Made by a program: the position numbers and the translations under genes. A DNA stretch of 64,000 bases from Clostridium estertheticum subsp. estertheticum (lineage in GTDB: Bacteria > Bacillota > Clostridia > Clostridiales > Clostridiaceae), in contig NZ_CP015756.1 of NCBI RefSeq assembly GCF_001877035.1, forward strand, positions 1,727,001 through 1,791,000. The letters are read 5' to 3'. This document shows positions 1-7,365 of this stretch, in pieces. Each line of letters opens with the position of its first letter. The stretch's first letter is position 1. The notes under the pieces were generated by a model. That model was given only the letters and a program-made list of their open reading frames with translations. It was not told the DNA's origin and ran no database searches.

Positions 1-456
1 GTCACTGGAGTATTAAACAGAATAGCTGGTTTGGAGATTTTAGAGAAAACTATTTTGGAGTCAGCGCGGCAAGAAGAAAACTTTATAATATGTTTTGCTG
101 ATATTGATGATTTTAAAAAAGTAAATGATGTTGTGGGGCACATCGAAGGGGATAAAATCTTAGAAGAAGTTGGTAGTATTCTTAGAGCAAATATTAGAAA
201 AACTGATACTGTTTTTAGGATAGGGGGTGACGAGTTCATAATTATTTTTCCCGATACAACATTACAGGTGGCAAAGACCATATGTTCAAGAGTATGCATG
301 GATATTTATGAACTTAAGGAAATGTATAATAGTAATTATAAGATAGGTCTAAGCTGTGGGTTGTCTCAATATAACTTTAACAGCAAAATATCAGCTAGTG
401 AGTTAATAAGAATGGCAGATGAGGGGATGTATGCTAATAAGAGAGGGAAGAGATAA
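1..456 (+). CDS. Diguanylate cyclase (GGDEF domain), 5' end outside the window
   Basis: The reading frame is open from base 1, so this is the C-terminal 151 residues of a longer protein. The first residues read TGVLNR, matching the start of GGDEF domains (DxLTGxxNR). The signature GGDEF lies at about residues 75-79 of the visible part, after the metal-binding D in ADIDDFKKVND. These residues are those needed to make cyclic di-GMP from two GTP. The TTG at base 31 is internal and not the start. Any sensory domain lies upstream and cannot be seen. Activity is inferred from the intact motif. Confidence 0.93.
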   Translation, partial: VTGVLNRIAGLEILEKTILESARQEENFIICFADIDDFKKVNDVVGHIEGDKILEEVGSILRANIRKTDTVFRIGGDEFIIIFPDTTLQVAKTICSRVCMDIYELKEMYNSNYKIGLSCGLSQYNFNSKISASELIRMADEGMYANKRGKR

Positions 457-695
457 TAAAAAGGCATATATGAAACTAAAGGATTCATATGTTAATCAAA
501 AGATGTATGAGAAAAAAATATAAAATGTTATAAACTTGTATAATTATAAAAGAAATTTAAAAATAATGTTTAAAAACTAAAGATATTATATAAAAGGACG
601 ATAAAAAAGAAGACTAATGTTTTAACAAAAGTTAAAAATTAAAAGTGATTTTAAGATTAATTGTAAAACATATGACAACTAGGGGGGGATATAAA

Positions 696-1325
696 ATGAG
701 TGAATTAGTAAAAACCAATAAAATGATGAATGTATTGGATTGGGCTTATGATAAGGCATTAAATGGGTTGCCGGGAACATCATCAGCAGTGGAGTTAGCA
801 GATTCATATTTAGCTAAAAATGGTGGTGATGTAGTAAAGGCATGTGATAACCTAATAAGCTGGCAAGTAGGAAAGTGTGCAACATCAGGGTTTATAACAG
901 GATTAGGGGGAATAATAACCTTGCCAATTGCAGTGCCAGCTAACGTATCTAGTGTAATATACGTTCAAATGAGGATGATAGCATCAATAGCTTACATATG
1001 TGGATATAATATAAATGACGATACAGTAAAGAGCTTAGTATATATGTGTTTAACTGGTAATGCCGCTGTAGAGATTGGAAAAGATGTTGGGATAAAAATA
1101 GGTGCTAAACTGTCACAATCAGCTATAAAAAAAATATCTTTTGAGACAATAAAGAAAATTAATCAAGCAGTAGGATTTAGACTTATAACAAAGGCTGGAC
1201 AAAGCGGGTTAGTAAATTTAAGCAAAGCGATTCCCTTTATTGGAGGTATTATAGGGGGGGGAGTTGATTTAGCTTCAACTAGGGTTATAGGAAAAATATC
1301 CAAGGAAGTTTTTTCAAATAATTAA
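696..1325 (+). CDS. EcsC-like family protein
   Basis: This 209-residue protein resembles the EcsC family (named after Bacillus EcsC), whose biochemical role is not settled. It has a glycine-rich hydrophobic stretch at about residues 62-105 and a second one near the C-terminus (PFIGGIIGGGVDLAST), consistent with membrane association. The ATG at 696 is chosen because AGGGGGGG lies about 7 bases upstream; the open frame extends 17 codons further but has no ribosome site. It lies upstream of the dynamin-like GTPase cluster on the same strand. A role in the same membrane-related function is only an inference from position. Confidence 0.7.
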   Translation: MSELVKTNKMMNVLDWAYDKALNGLPGTSSAVELADSYLAKNGGDVVKACDNLISWQVGKCATSGFITGLGGIITLPIAVPANVSSVIYVQMRMIASIAYICGYNINDDTVKSLVYMCLTGNAAVEIGKDVGIKIGAKLSQSAIKKISFETIKKINQAVGFRLITKAGQSGLVNLSKAIPFIGGIIGGGVDLASTRVIGKISKEVFSNN

Positions 1326-1416
1326 GAATTTCATTCATCACTTGCATACAAAACCAAATATCAGTACAAACTAGATAACTTTAAAACTTTCTCTAATTTG
1401 TTCTTGTCAAATCAAT

Positions 1417-1445
1417 GTTATTATACTATTAAATAGTATAATAAC
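1417..1445. promoter_or_regulatory. Perfect 14-bp inverted repeat upstream of the DUF2085 gene
   Basis: The arms GTTATTATACTATT and AATAGTATAATAAC flank a single central base. The right arm contains TATAAT (1437-1442), about 30 bases before the next start codon. It could be an operator over a -10 box or simply a hairpin in an AT-rich leader. There is no run of T after it, so a terminator is less likely. Confidence 0.4.
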
Positions 1446-1471
1446 TTATTTCATGTAATTTTAACTAGGAG

Positions 1472-1855
1472 ATGAAGGGACTTGTGTTTAGTAAACTAGA
1501 TGTTAATACGCTTTGGAAAAGTTGGGGTAAAAAACCATATTGTAACAAAAAATCAGAACGAGCCCCCCATATTAATGATTTTTGTTTTCCAATATGTTGG
1601 AGATGCTTTTCCTTAAGTCTAGGACTTATTATTACATATTTAACTTTAGGTATTATAGAATATATGACTACTATACAATATTCTATCGTATTTTTAATTA
1701 TATCTTTGATAGGTTGTACTCCTACCATAATAGATGGAGCACTCCAAAATTATTGTGGGATAAAAAGCACTAATTTTAGAAGATGCATTACAGGTTTAGT
1801 CAGTGGTGTTTCATTAGCATTTGTAGTCCGTGTATTGCTTGATTTAAATAATTAA
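1472..1855 (+). CDS. DUF2085-type membrane protein
   Basis: This protein of up to 127 residues has the cysteine-rich motif of the DUF2085 family: the segment HINDFCFPICWRCFSLSLG followed by three hydrophobic segments. DUF2085 proteins are small predicted membrane proteins of unknown function; the conserved H and C residues suggest metal or redox chemistry. AGGAG (1467-1471) directly abuts ATG 1472, which is too close; GTG at 1484, five codons in, has better spacing and may be the true start. A 22-residue ORF follows 13 bases after the stop. Confidence 0.65.
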   Translation: MKGLVFSKLDVNTLWKSWGKKPYCNKKSERAPHINDFCFPICWRCFSLSLGLIITYLTLGIIEYMTTIQYSIVFLIISLIGCTPTIIDGALQNYCGIKSTNFRRCITGLVSGVSLAFVVRVLLDLNN

Positions 1856-1868
1856 AGGAGGAATATAG

Positions 1869-1937
1869 ATGGGAGTATTAGTTGTGATTTTTCTTATTGC
1901 GGGTATTTATTTTTTTTGTTCAAAAGCGAAGAGTTAG
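1869..1937 (+). CDS. 22-residue hydrophobic peptide
   Basis: ATG 1869 is preceded by a perfect AGGAGG (1856-1861) at 7-base spacing. The peptide is one hydrophobic helix (GVLVVIFLIAGIYFFC) with a basic tail SKAKS, as in single-pass small membrane proteins. It begins 13 bases after the DUF2085 stop, so the two are probably co-transcribed. No family is recognised. The strong ribosome site argues for translation. Confidence 0.55.
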   Translation: MGVLVVIFLIAGIYFFCSKAKS

Positions 1938-2063
1938 TTTTCTAACAATATAACATATTAGTTTACACACAAAGAGTGTAAAAACCACTGTTAAAGGTGA
2001 AGATGCAGACTTACACATCTATAATAAAGTTTAGCTTAAATAACTCTGAACTTGTAAACATGT

Positions 2064-2097
2064 GAAAACCCACGACATTATTTTATCGTGGGTTTTC
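2064..2097 (+). terminator. Hairpin terminator after the DUF2085 unit
   Basis: A 12-bp stem, GAAAACCCACGA with TCGTGGGTTTTC, encloses a 10-base loop, and the right arm carries TTTT. It lies 126 bases after the small peptide stop. Confidence 0.75.
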
Positions 2098-2209
2098 ATT
2101 GATAGCTTGAGGAGGGGCGAACCTATGTCCGAAAGCCATAACCCCTAGACATCAAGGACTCAGCAATAAATAGAAAAATAATTTTAGTAATCATATGATA
2201 CTTACGATC

Positions 2210-2308
2210 TTTTTCGTATTTTCTAAAAATCTGCTTTTAATAAATCATTCAACCTCTTCGATGCTGTGTTTTTTACTTCTTACACAAATATGAGCTATAT
2301 CGTCACAA
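2210..2308 (-). pseudogene. Fragment of a citX-like 3' end
   Basis: About 100 bases here match, at roughly 90 percent by eye, the 3' end of citX at 12734-12833 in the same orientation. Shared blocks include AAAATCTGCTTTTAATAAAT and ACTTCTTACACAAATATGAG. No start or full reading frame survives. It is a decayed partial copy of the citX C-terminus, about 10 kb from the intact gene. The rest of the 1938-2658 gap holds two hairpins and a promoter-like palindrome, with no other gene that can be supported. Confidence 0.7.
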
Positions 2309-2414
2309 GTAATCAAAGTAATTTTAGATACTTCTTTAATCTATCTATTTTAATGTTAGGTACTATGGATAAAATTTTTAATAAAGATGGACTAAAATGC
2401 CAAGAATATATTGT

Positions 2415-2448
2415 AAAATCTAGCATAATAAAGATATGCTAGATTTTT
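2415..2448 (+). terminator. Hairpin with T-run
   Basis: AAAATCTAGCAT pairs with ATGCTAGATTTT around a 9-base loop and is followed by more T. It follows the citX fragment and precedes the dynamin-cluster promoter, so it would insulate the cluster from upstream transcription. Confidence 0.7.
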
Positions 2449-2534
2449 ATTTGTATTTAAATTAAAAGTGGAAGTGTTAATTTAAGTGTAAATAAGAAAA
2501 AATACCATAAAGTATATATTATCAGATAGTTCGA

Positions 2535-2564
2535 CAAAATATTACATGAATATTTTGTTATAAT
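2535..2564 (+). promoter_or_regulatory. Extended -10 promoter overlapped by a palindrome, upstream of the dynamin cluster
   Basis: TGTTATAAT (2556-2564) is a perfect extended -10 element; no good -35 box lies at the right distance, as is common for extended -10 promoters. The 9-bp inverted repeat CAAAATATT/AATATTTTG (2535-2557, 5-base spacer) runs directly into it. A repressor bound there would block the polymerase. The first ORF of the cluster starts 95 bases downstream. Confidence 0.45.
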
Positions 2565-2658
2565 GTCTATGATTGAGTGGAAAAAAATAATAACCATTAA
2601 TAAAATTTCCTTTAAATAAAGGGTATTAGGCTTACAACATCAAGGGGGCTATAAAGAA

Positions 2659-3017
2659 GTGAACAGTTTTGGAAGTATGACAGTAGAGGCGTGTATGAAA
2701 AATTATATACAAGAAAACAAATTGAAAGATGATGATGTAATTAAGGGAGTTAGAGAAAAGTGGTTTTCACTCCTGAGGGTGATAAAACTTATGATATTAA
2801 ATTAAAGGTAGATACAATCTTTAAATGGAAAGATAAAAGAGTAGGTGCAATATCTTTGTTAAAATTAAATAAATCAGAGATCAAACACTTAAGAGCATTA
2901 TTACAAGATAATTTGAAGATATATAATGAAGTACTTATGGATGAAGAAAATGACATTGTGCCTAACAAGAAGTTAATAGAACTTAAAAATATAATTGACA
3001 GAATTAGTAAATTGTAG
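2659..3017 (+). CDS. Small protein of unknown function, probable -1 frameshift
   Basis: GTG 2659 follows AAGGGGG at 10-base spacing and opens a frame of 34 sensible codons to GVREK (base 2760). That frame then runs into a stop at 2803-2805. The overlapping frame from 2760 continues with natural-looking sequence (VVFTPEGDKTYDIKLKVD) to 3017. One extra A in the run AAAA at 2756-2759 would join the two into a 118-residue protein. This may be a mutation, a sequencing error or, less likely, programmed frameshifting. The product has no membrane segment and no family I recognise; it is the first ORF of the dynamin cluster. Confidence 0.5.
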
Positions 3018-3085
3018 AGATAAAGGTGAAATGGATTAAAAATAATATATTTATATTTTAGCCACACAGAGAGGACGAGAATAAC

Positions 3086-4969
3086 ATGGCAGGTTTTGAC
3101 TTATCAATTTTTGAAAATAAAAGACTACATTTAGAAAGTAAGTTAAGCAAGATATCCGAAATAGCTTTGAGCTTAGGGATAGATAAGACAGTACTGGCTA
3201 TACAAAAGTCAATTACTGAACTCAATGATGATACATTTAAAATAGTAGTAGTAGGAGAGTTTTCTAGGGGTAAATCTACATTTATAAATGCGCTGCTTGG
3301 CAAGAAAATTTTACCAGCATCAACTAAGCCAACAACAACAATTCTAAATAAAATTTATTTTAGTGAGTCTCCTAAATATAGAATGGTATTTAGAGATAAA
3401 AAGGAGAATTATAGAGATATTACTGAGGAAGAATTTAAAAAAATTATTGCACCTAAAGAACCTATTATAGGTGATGAACAATCAGAATATGATTATCAAA
3501 ATAATCTTCGAAAAATAAGTGATATTGCTTTTGCTGAAATAGGGTATCCAACTAAAATATGTAAAGGTGGAGTTGAAATTGTGGATACTCCAGGGACAAA
3601 TGACTTGGATGCAGCAAGAGAAGAAATCACATACAAGTTTATACCAGAATCTGATGTTGCTATTGTGCTTTTATCAGCATGCCAAATATTAACTGAATCA
3701 GAAATGAGCTTCATTAAAGATAGAATTATAAAATCAGATATCCAAAAAATATACTATGTTATTAATTTTAAAGATAGGATGCAAGAGAAAGCAAATGAAA
3801 CTAAGGTGCTTGAATATGCAAGAAAACATTTAGAGTCTGTTAGTTCTAATCCTAGAATTTTTATGGTATCTGCTAAGGGTGCCTTAAATTATAGAAGAGC
3901 GCATAATAATGAAGATGTAAAAGGGGTTATTCCTAATACTATTGAATCAACTGGGTTCATTGAACTTGAAGAAAATATATCTGAATTTTTAACAAACGAG
4001 CGTGGATCTGTAAAATTATCTAAGTTTATAGAAAGAGGTATTAGGATAAGTACTGAGTTAAAAAACAGTTCAATAGCTATTTCCTTAGGAACCTTAAACA
4101 TAGGACTCGATGAATTGGAACAAAAGATTAAGAAGTTGAGACCTGAAGTGCAAAGAGTAAAAACTATTTGTAATGATTCTATTAGTGGACTTAGAAGTAT
4201 ACTTATGAGTTCTGGACTAGAAACTCAAGGTGAGTTACGAAAAGGACTTGAGAGAATAGCAAATTCGGCTGGAAGTACTGTGCGAAATTATCAAGGGACG
4301 CTTAGCAACGAGGAGATAGCAAAAGCCATTGAAAATGTGGTTGCACCAATGCAGACGGAAATACAGTCCAGAATAAGCAAGAAACAGCAAGATTTAATAA
4401 GTGATGAAGTTGAAAGGGTTAACAGAAAACTAGGATATGAATGGGAGGCTATTAACAACTCAATTATTGATGAATTAACTTTCCAGTCAGTTGATAAATC
4501 CCTGGATTTAGAGAATTTGCAGAGTGTAGATGAAGATATGAGTTACATAAAAAGTGGGGCAGGTGCATTAGGGATAGTTGCATTTGTTGGCGCTATACAT
4601 TTAGCAGTATTTGCTCTTCCAGTAGCTTTCTTTGGTGGTAAATATATATTCTCATATTTCCAAAATAAGAAGAGGGAAAGAATACTTGAAAAAGCAAGGG
4701 AACAGGTTGATAGTAGATATCGTGATATTATCCCCGAACTTATAAAATCATTTGATGAGCAGTGGAAGAATTCTTTAAGTACCGTAATTAATAACCTTAA
4801 AACTGAATTAGACAGAAAGTATGTTGGAATTGAGCAGCAATTAAATTCTATTTTAAATGATAGAAGTAGTGAAAAAATGAAAGTTGATGAAATAAGGAAA
4901 GATTTACTTAAGCAGGATAAATTATTAGGGGATATAATAAATGATTTAAATGGATTACTGGCTGGCTAG
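3086..4969 (+). CDS. Dynamin-like GTPase 1
   Basis: A 627-residue bacterial dynamin-like protein. The GTPase domain shows the P-loop GEFSRGKST (57-65), the switch I threonines in KPTTT, the G3 motif DTPG (167-170) and a G4-like NFKD (227-230). A long helical region follows, with a hydrophobic segment at about 490-525 (GALGIVAFVGAIHLAVFALPV) that fits the membrane-inserting paddle of this family. Bacterial dynamin-like proteins hydrolyse GTP to remodel or fuse membranes, often as pairs. Its stop is 38 bases before the next GTPase gene. The ATG at 3086 follows GAGAGGACGAG. Confidence 0.88.
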   Translation: MAGFDLSIFENKRLHLESKLSKISEIALSLGIDKTVLAIQKSITELNDDTFKIVVVGEFSRGKSTFINALLGKKILPASTKPTTTILNKIYFSESPKYRMVFRDKKENYRDITEEEFKKIIAPKEPIIGDEQSEYDYQNNLRKISDIAFAEIGYPTKICKGGVEIVDTPGTNDLDAAREEITYKFIPESDVAIVLLSACQILTESEMSFIKDRIIKSDIQKIYYVINFKDRMQEKANETKVLEYARKHLESVSSNPRIFMVSAKGALNYRRAHNNEDVKGVIPNTIESTGFIELEENISEFLTNERGSVKLSKFIERGIRISTELKNSSIAISLGTLNIGLDELEQKIKKLRPEVQRVKTICNDSISGLRSILMSSGLETQGELRKGLERIANSAGSTVRNYQGTLSNEEIAKAIENVVAPMQTEIQSRISKKQQDLISDEVERVNRKLGYEWEAINNSIIDELTFQSVDKSLDLENLQSVDEDMSYIKSGAGALGIVAFVGAIHLAVFALPVAFFGGKYIFSYFQNKKRERILEKAREQVDSRYRDIIPELIKSFDEQWKNSLSTVINNLKTELDRKYVGIEQQLNSILNDRSSEKMKVDEIRKDLLKQDKLLGDIINDLNGLLAG

Positions 4970-5007
4970 CTAATATAAACAGTAAGATGGTGAAAGGAAT
5001 TTAAATA

Positions 5008-6810
5008 ATGAAAACATTCGATGAATTAAAGGAAGAAATGGAATTAAGCATCAAGGAACTAATAAATGAAATACTGATTCATATTCCTGAAAGTATGCAA
5101 AAAAAATATTCTGAAGATTTACTTGAGGATTTGCAGAATGAATTTTATACTGTTGTGGTATTAGGTGAGTTTAAAAGAGGAAAATCGACATTTGTAAACT
5201 CGCTATTAGGTGAGAACTTGTTGCCAGTTGATGTTACGCCTACAACTGCTACAATAAACGCTATGCTTTGGAATGAAGAAAGACAAATGTCTGTTTATAA
5301 TATGGATGGTACAGTGGAGAAATTAGAACTTAACAACCAATATCTAAAAAAATATGTTGCGGGTACAGACTTTGATCCTAATACAATTCAGTATATAAAA
5401 GTAGGTATGCCTTCAGAAATTTTAAAAAACAATGTGGTTTTAGTAGATACACCAGGTGTTGATGATTTGAATCAGCAGAGAGTAGATGTTACATATAAAT
5501 TTATTCCAAGAGCTGATGCAGTGCTATTTTTACTTGATGCTACAAGTCCTGTAAGGAGAACTGAAAAAGAATTTATTGAAGATAACCTTCTAAGCAAGGG
5601 GATTGATAAAATAATGTTTATTGCTAATTTCATAGACCAGATAGATGAGGACGAACTCGAAGAGGTAGTTGATGATATATCAGACAGACTTAAAAATGCA
5701 TTAGGAGGTAGAGAGGTACAATTATTTGGAATATCTGCAAGGAATGCATTAGAGGCAAGGATTAATGGAGATGAATTACTTCTTGAACAATCAGGTATTT
5801 TACTGGTAGAAGATGCTATGACTAAACTAATTGATTCTGGAGCACAAACTGAAGAAAAAATTAGTCGTTATAAAAAGAGATTTATTATGATATTAAATGC
5901 AAGTGAGCGTGAATTAGAGTCTTTAATTCTAATAGAAAGTGCTAGTGTAGATGAACTTCAATCTGGACTTGAAAACATATCAAAAATGATAAAAGAAGAA
6001 GAAAGACGAAAAGAAGCCTTGGGCGAATATGTAAGAAGACAGGAATATGAAATGATTGCAATAGTAAGAAAGTCTGTAAATCATTTTGGAGAAAATCTTA
6101 GAAATGATATTTTGGAAAAGGTTGAAGAGTTTAAGGGCGTTGATTTTAAGGAGTTTATAGAAAAATATTTACCTAGGATGATAAAAAGAGGTGTTAATGG
6201 ATGGATTGAACAAAATATGGGTGGAATAAGTAAGATGCTTCAGATGCTTGAAAGAGAACTTGCACTTGGACTTTCAAAACATTTTAATGCATCATTTACT
6301 AAATTTAATCTTGATATAGGTTTTGTTGAGGTAGATAAAACAAAATTATATTCGTTTCAAATTAAAGCTGAAGATATATCACGTACGCCTATAACAGCTG
6401 GAGTAATCGCAGCATCTCTTGGGACAGTTGGGGCTCTAATGGTAGGTTCTGTTTTACTGCCTTTTGTTGGAATGGCTGGATATCCGTTTATATCAAAAAA
6501 AATGATGCAGGGTAAACTTGCTGCTGCTAAGGTTAAACTTCTGCCAGAGCTTAATATTGCTTTAGATACTGTAGTAGAAAATTTTTCTTCTGGTCTGGAT
6601 GATTTAGTTTTAAGTAAAACAAAAGAAATTAAGAATGCCTGTAGTGAAACCTACGATAAATTAATAAATTCTAAACTGTTAGTTATTCAAAGAGAAATTA
6701 AAGAAAAACAAAATTTAAGTTTTAATTCAAAAGGGCGAATTGACACTTTTAATAAATCAATAGACAATATTAACAAATTAAGAAAAATTATTAATGAAGG
6801 CGGTATGTAA
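5008..6810 (+). CDS. Dynamin-like GTPase 2
   Basis: A 600-residue paralogue of the preceding protein. Motifs are GEFKRGKST (53-61), DVTPTTA for switch I, DTPG (147-150) and NFID (207-210) as G4. A hydrophobic hairpin-like segment lies at about 464-494 (AGVIAASLGTVGALMVGSVLLPFVG). Tandem dynamin-like GTPases are known to work as hetero-oligomers in other bacteria, so these two may form one machine. GGTGAAAGGAA precedes ATG 5008. The stop is one base from the next start, implying translational coupling. Confidence 0.88.
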   Translation: MKTFDELKEEMELSIKELINEILIHIPESMQKKYSEDLLEDLQNEFYTVVVLGEFKRGKSTFVNSLLGENLLPVDVTPTTATINAMLWNEERQMSVYNMDGTVEKLELNNQYLKKYVAGTDFDPNTIQYIKVGMPSEILKNNVVLVDTPGVDDLNQQRVDVTYKFIPRADAVLFLLDATSPVRRTEKEFIEDNLLSKGIDKIMFIANFIDQIDEDELEEVVDDISDRLKNALGGREVQLFGISARNALEARINGDELLLEQSGILLVEDAMTKLIDSGAQTEEKISRYKKRFIMILNASERELESLILIESASVDELQSGLENISKMIKEEERRKEALGEYVRRQEYEMIAIVRKSVNHFGENLRNDILEKVEEFKGVDFKEFIEKYLPRMIKRGVNGWIEQNMGGISKMLQMLERELALGLSKHFNASFTKFNLDIGFVEVDKTKLYSFQIKAEDISRTPITAGVIAASLGTVGALMVGSVLLPFVGMAGYPFISKKMMQGKLAAAKVKLLPELNIALDTVVENFSSGLDDLVLSKTKEIKNACSETYDKLINSKLLVIQREIKEKQNLSFNSKGRIDTFNKSIDNINKLRKIINEGGM

Positions 6811-6811
6811 T

Positions 6812-7222
6812 ATGAGTGGTATGTTTAATGTATTCGATAATGTTTTTGGAGGTCACGATGTAACCTCGAATGGACAACAAATATCTCATTCAGAAGATAA
6901 TATTTTTGGTGGAGAGGATACATATTCTGGTGGTCATCAGGTAGAACATACGGAGAGTAATGTTCAAGGTGGACAAGACATGTATTCTGATGGACATAAT
7001 ATTGGACATACAGAGTCTAATTTATTTGGTGGTCACGATATGTATGACCATGGAAGTAATATTGGTCATACAGAGAGCAACATATTCGGAGGAGAAGACC
7101 TATATGTAGATGGTCATATGGCAGCTCAAACTCAGCAACTTGGAAATGGAGCTTCTATTTTAAGCTCTGCAGATCCACTTGCACACGTAAACTCCTATGA
7201 AATGCCATCGCTAAATTTATAG
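6812..7222 (+). CDS. Protein of five tandem 20-residue GG-D repeats
   Basis: The 136-residue product contains five consecutive repeats of exactly 20 residues (about residues 10-109). The consensus is N-[IVL]-F-G-G-x-D-x-Y-x-x-G-x-x-[IV]-x-H-T-E-S. There is no signal peptide, cysteine or membrane segment. Regular glycine-, aspartate- and histidine-rich repeats suggest a beta-strand fibre or solenoid, perhaps metal-binding; this is inference. ATG 6812 is chosen because it starts one base after the previous stop and follows AAGGCGG; an in-frame ATG at 6794 overlaps the GTPase gene. No known function is recognised. Confidence 0.75.
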   Translation: MSGMFNVFDNVFGGHDVTSNGQQISHSEDNIFGGEDTYSGGHQVEHTESNVQGGQDMYSDGHNIGHTESNLFGGHDMYDHGSNIGHTESNIFGGEDLYVDGHMAAQTQQLGNGASILSSADPLAHVNSYEMPSLNL

Positions 7223-7233
7223 GGGAAGATCAC

Positions 7234-7323
7234 ATGAAAATAATTATAATGTTAGTAGTTATTTCAGCAGAGGGAGATCCAGAAGGTAAGGAAATCTCAT
7301 CATACTATTACTACAAAAGATAG
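7234..7323 (+). CDS. Possible 29-residue peptide
   Basis: ATG 7234 follows AGGGGAAG at 7-base spacing. The peptide starts hydrophobic (MKIIIMLVVISA) and ends YYYYKR. It fills the gap between the repeat protein and the MORN GTPase gene. It could be a real small protein or the remains of a larger gene; nothing else supports it. Confidence 0.35.
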   Translation: MKIIIMLVVISAEGDPEGKEISSYYYYKR

Positions 7324-7365
7324 ACAAGTTAGTTACAAAATTTAGTAATGTTAGGAGCTTTGCTA

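Noticed and set aside
2105-2155. GGAGGGGCGAACC...GACATCAAGG looked riboswitch-like
   Set aside because: No known riboswitch core (cobalamin, c-di-GMP, purine, T-box) could be matched and no gene follows directly.
2353-2439. 28-codon frame MLGTMDKIFNKDG...
   Set aside because: No ribosome site; its end lies inside a terminator hairpin.
3889-4101. Open frames antisense to the dynamin-like genes and many other long genes
   Set aside because: They lack ribosome sites and are shadows of strong coding sequences on the opposite strand.
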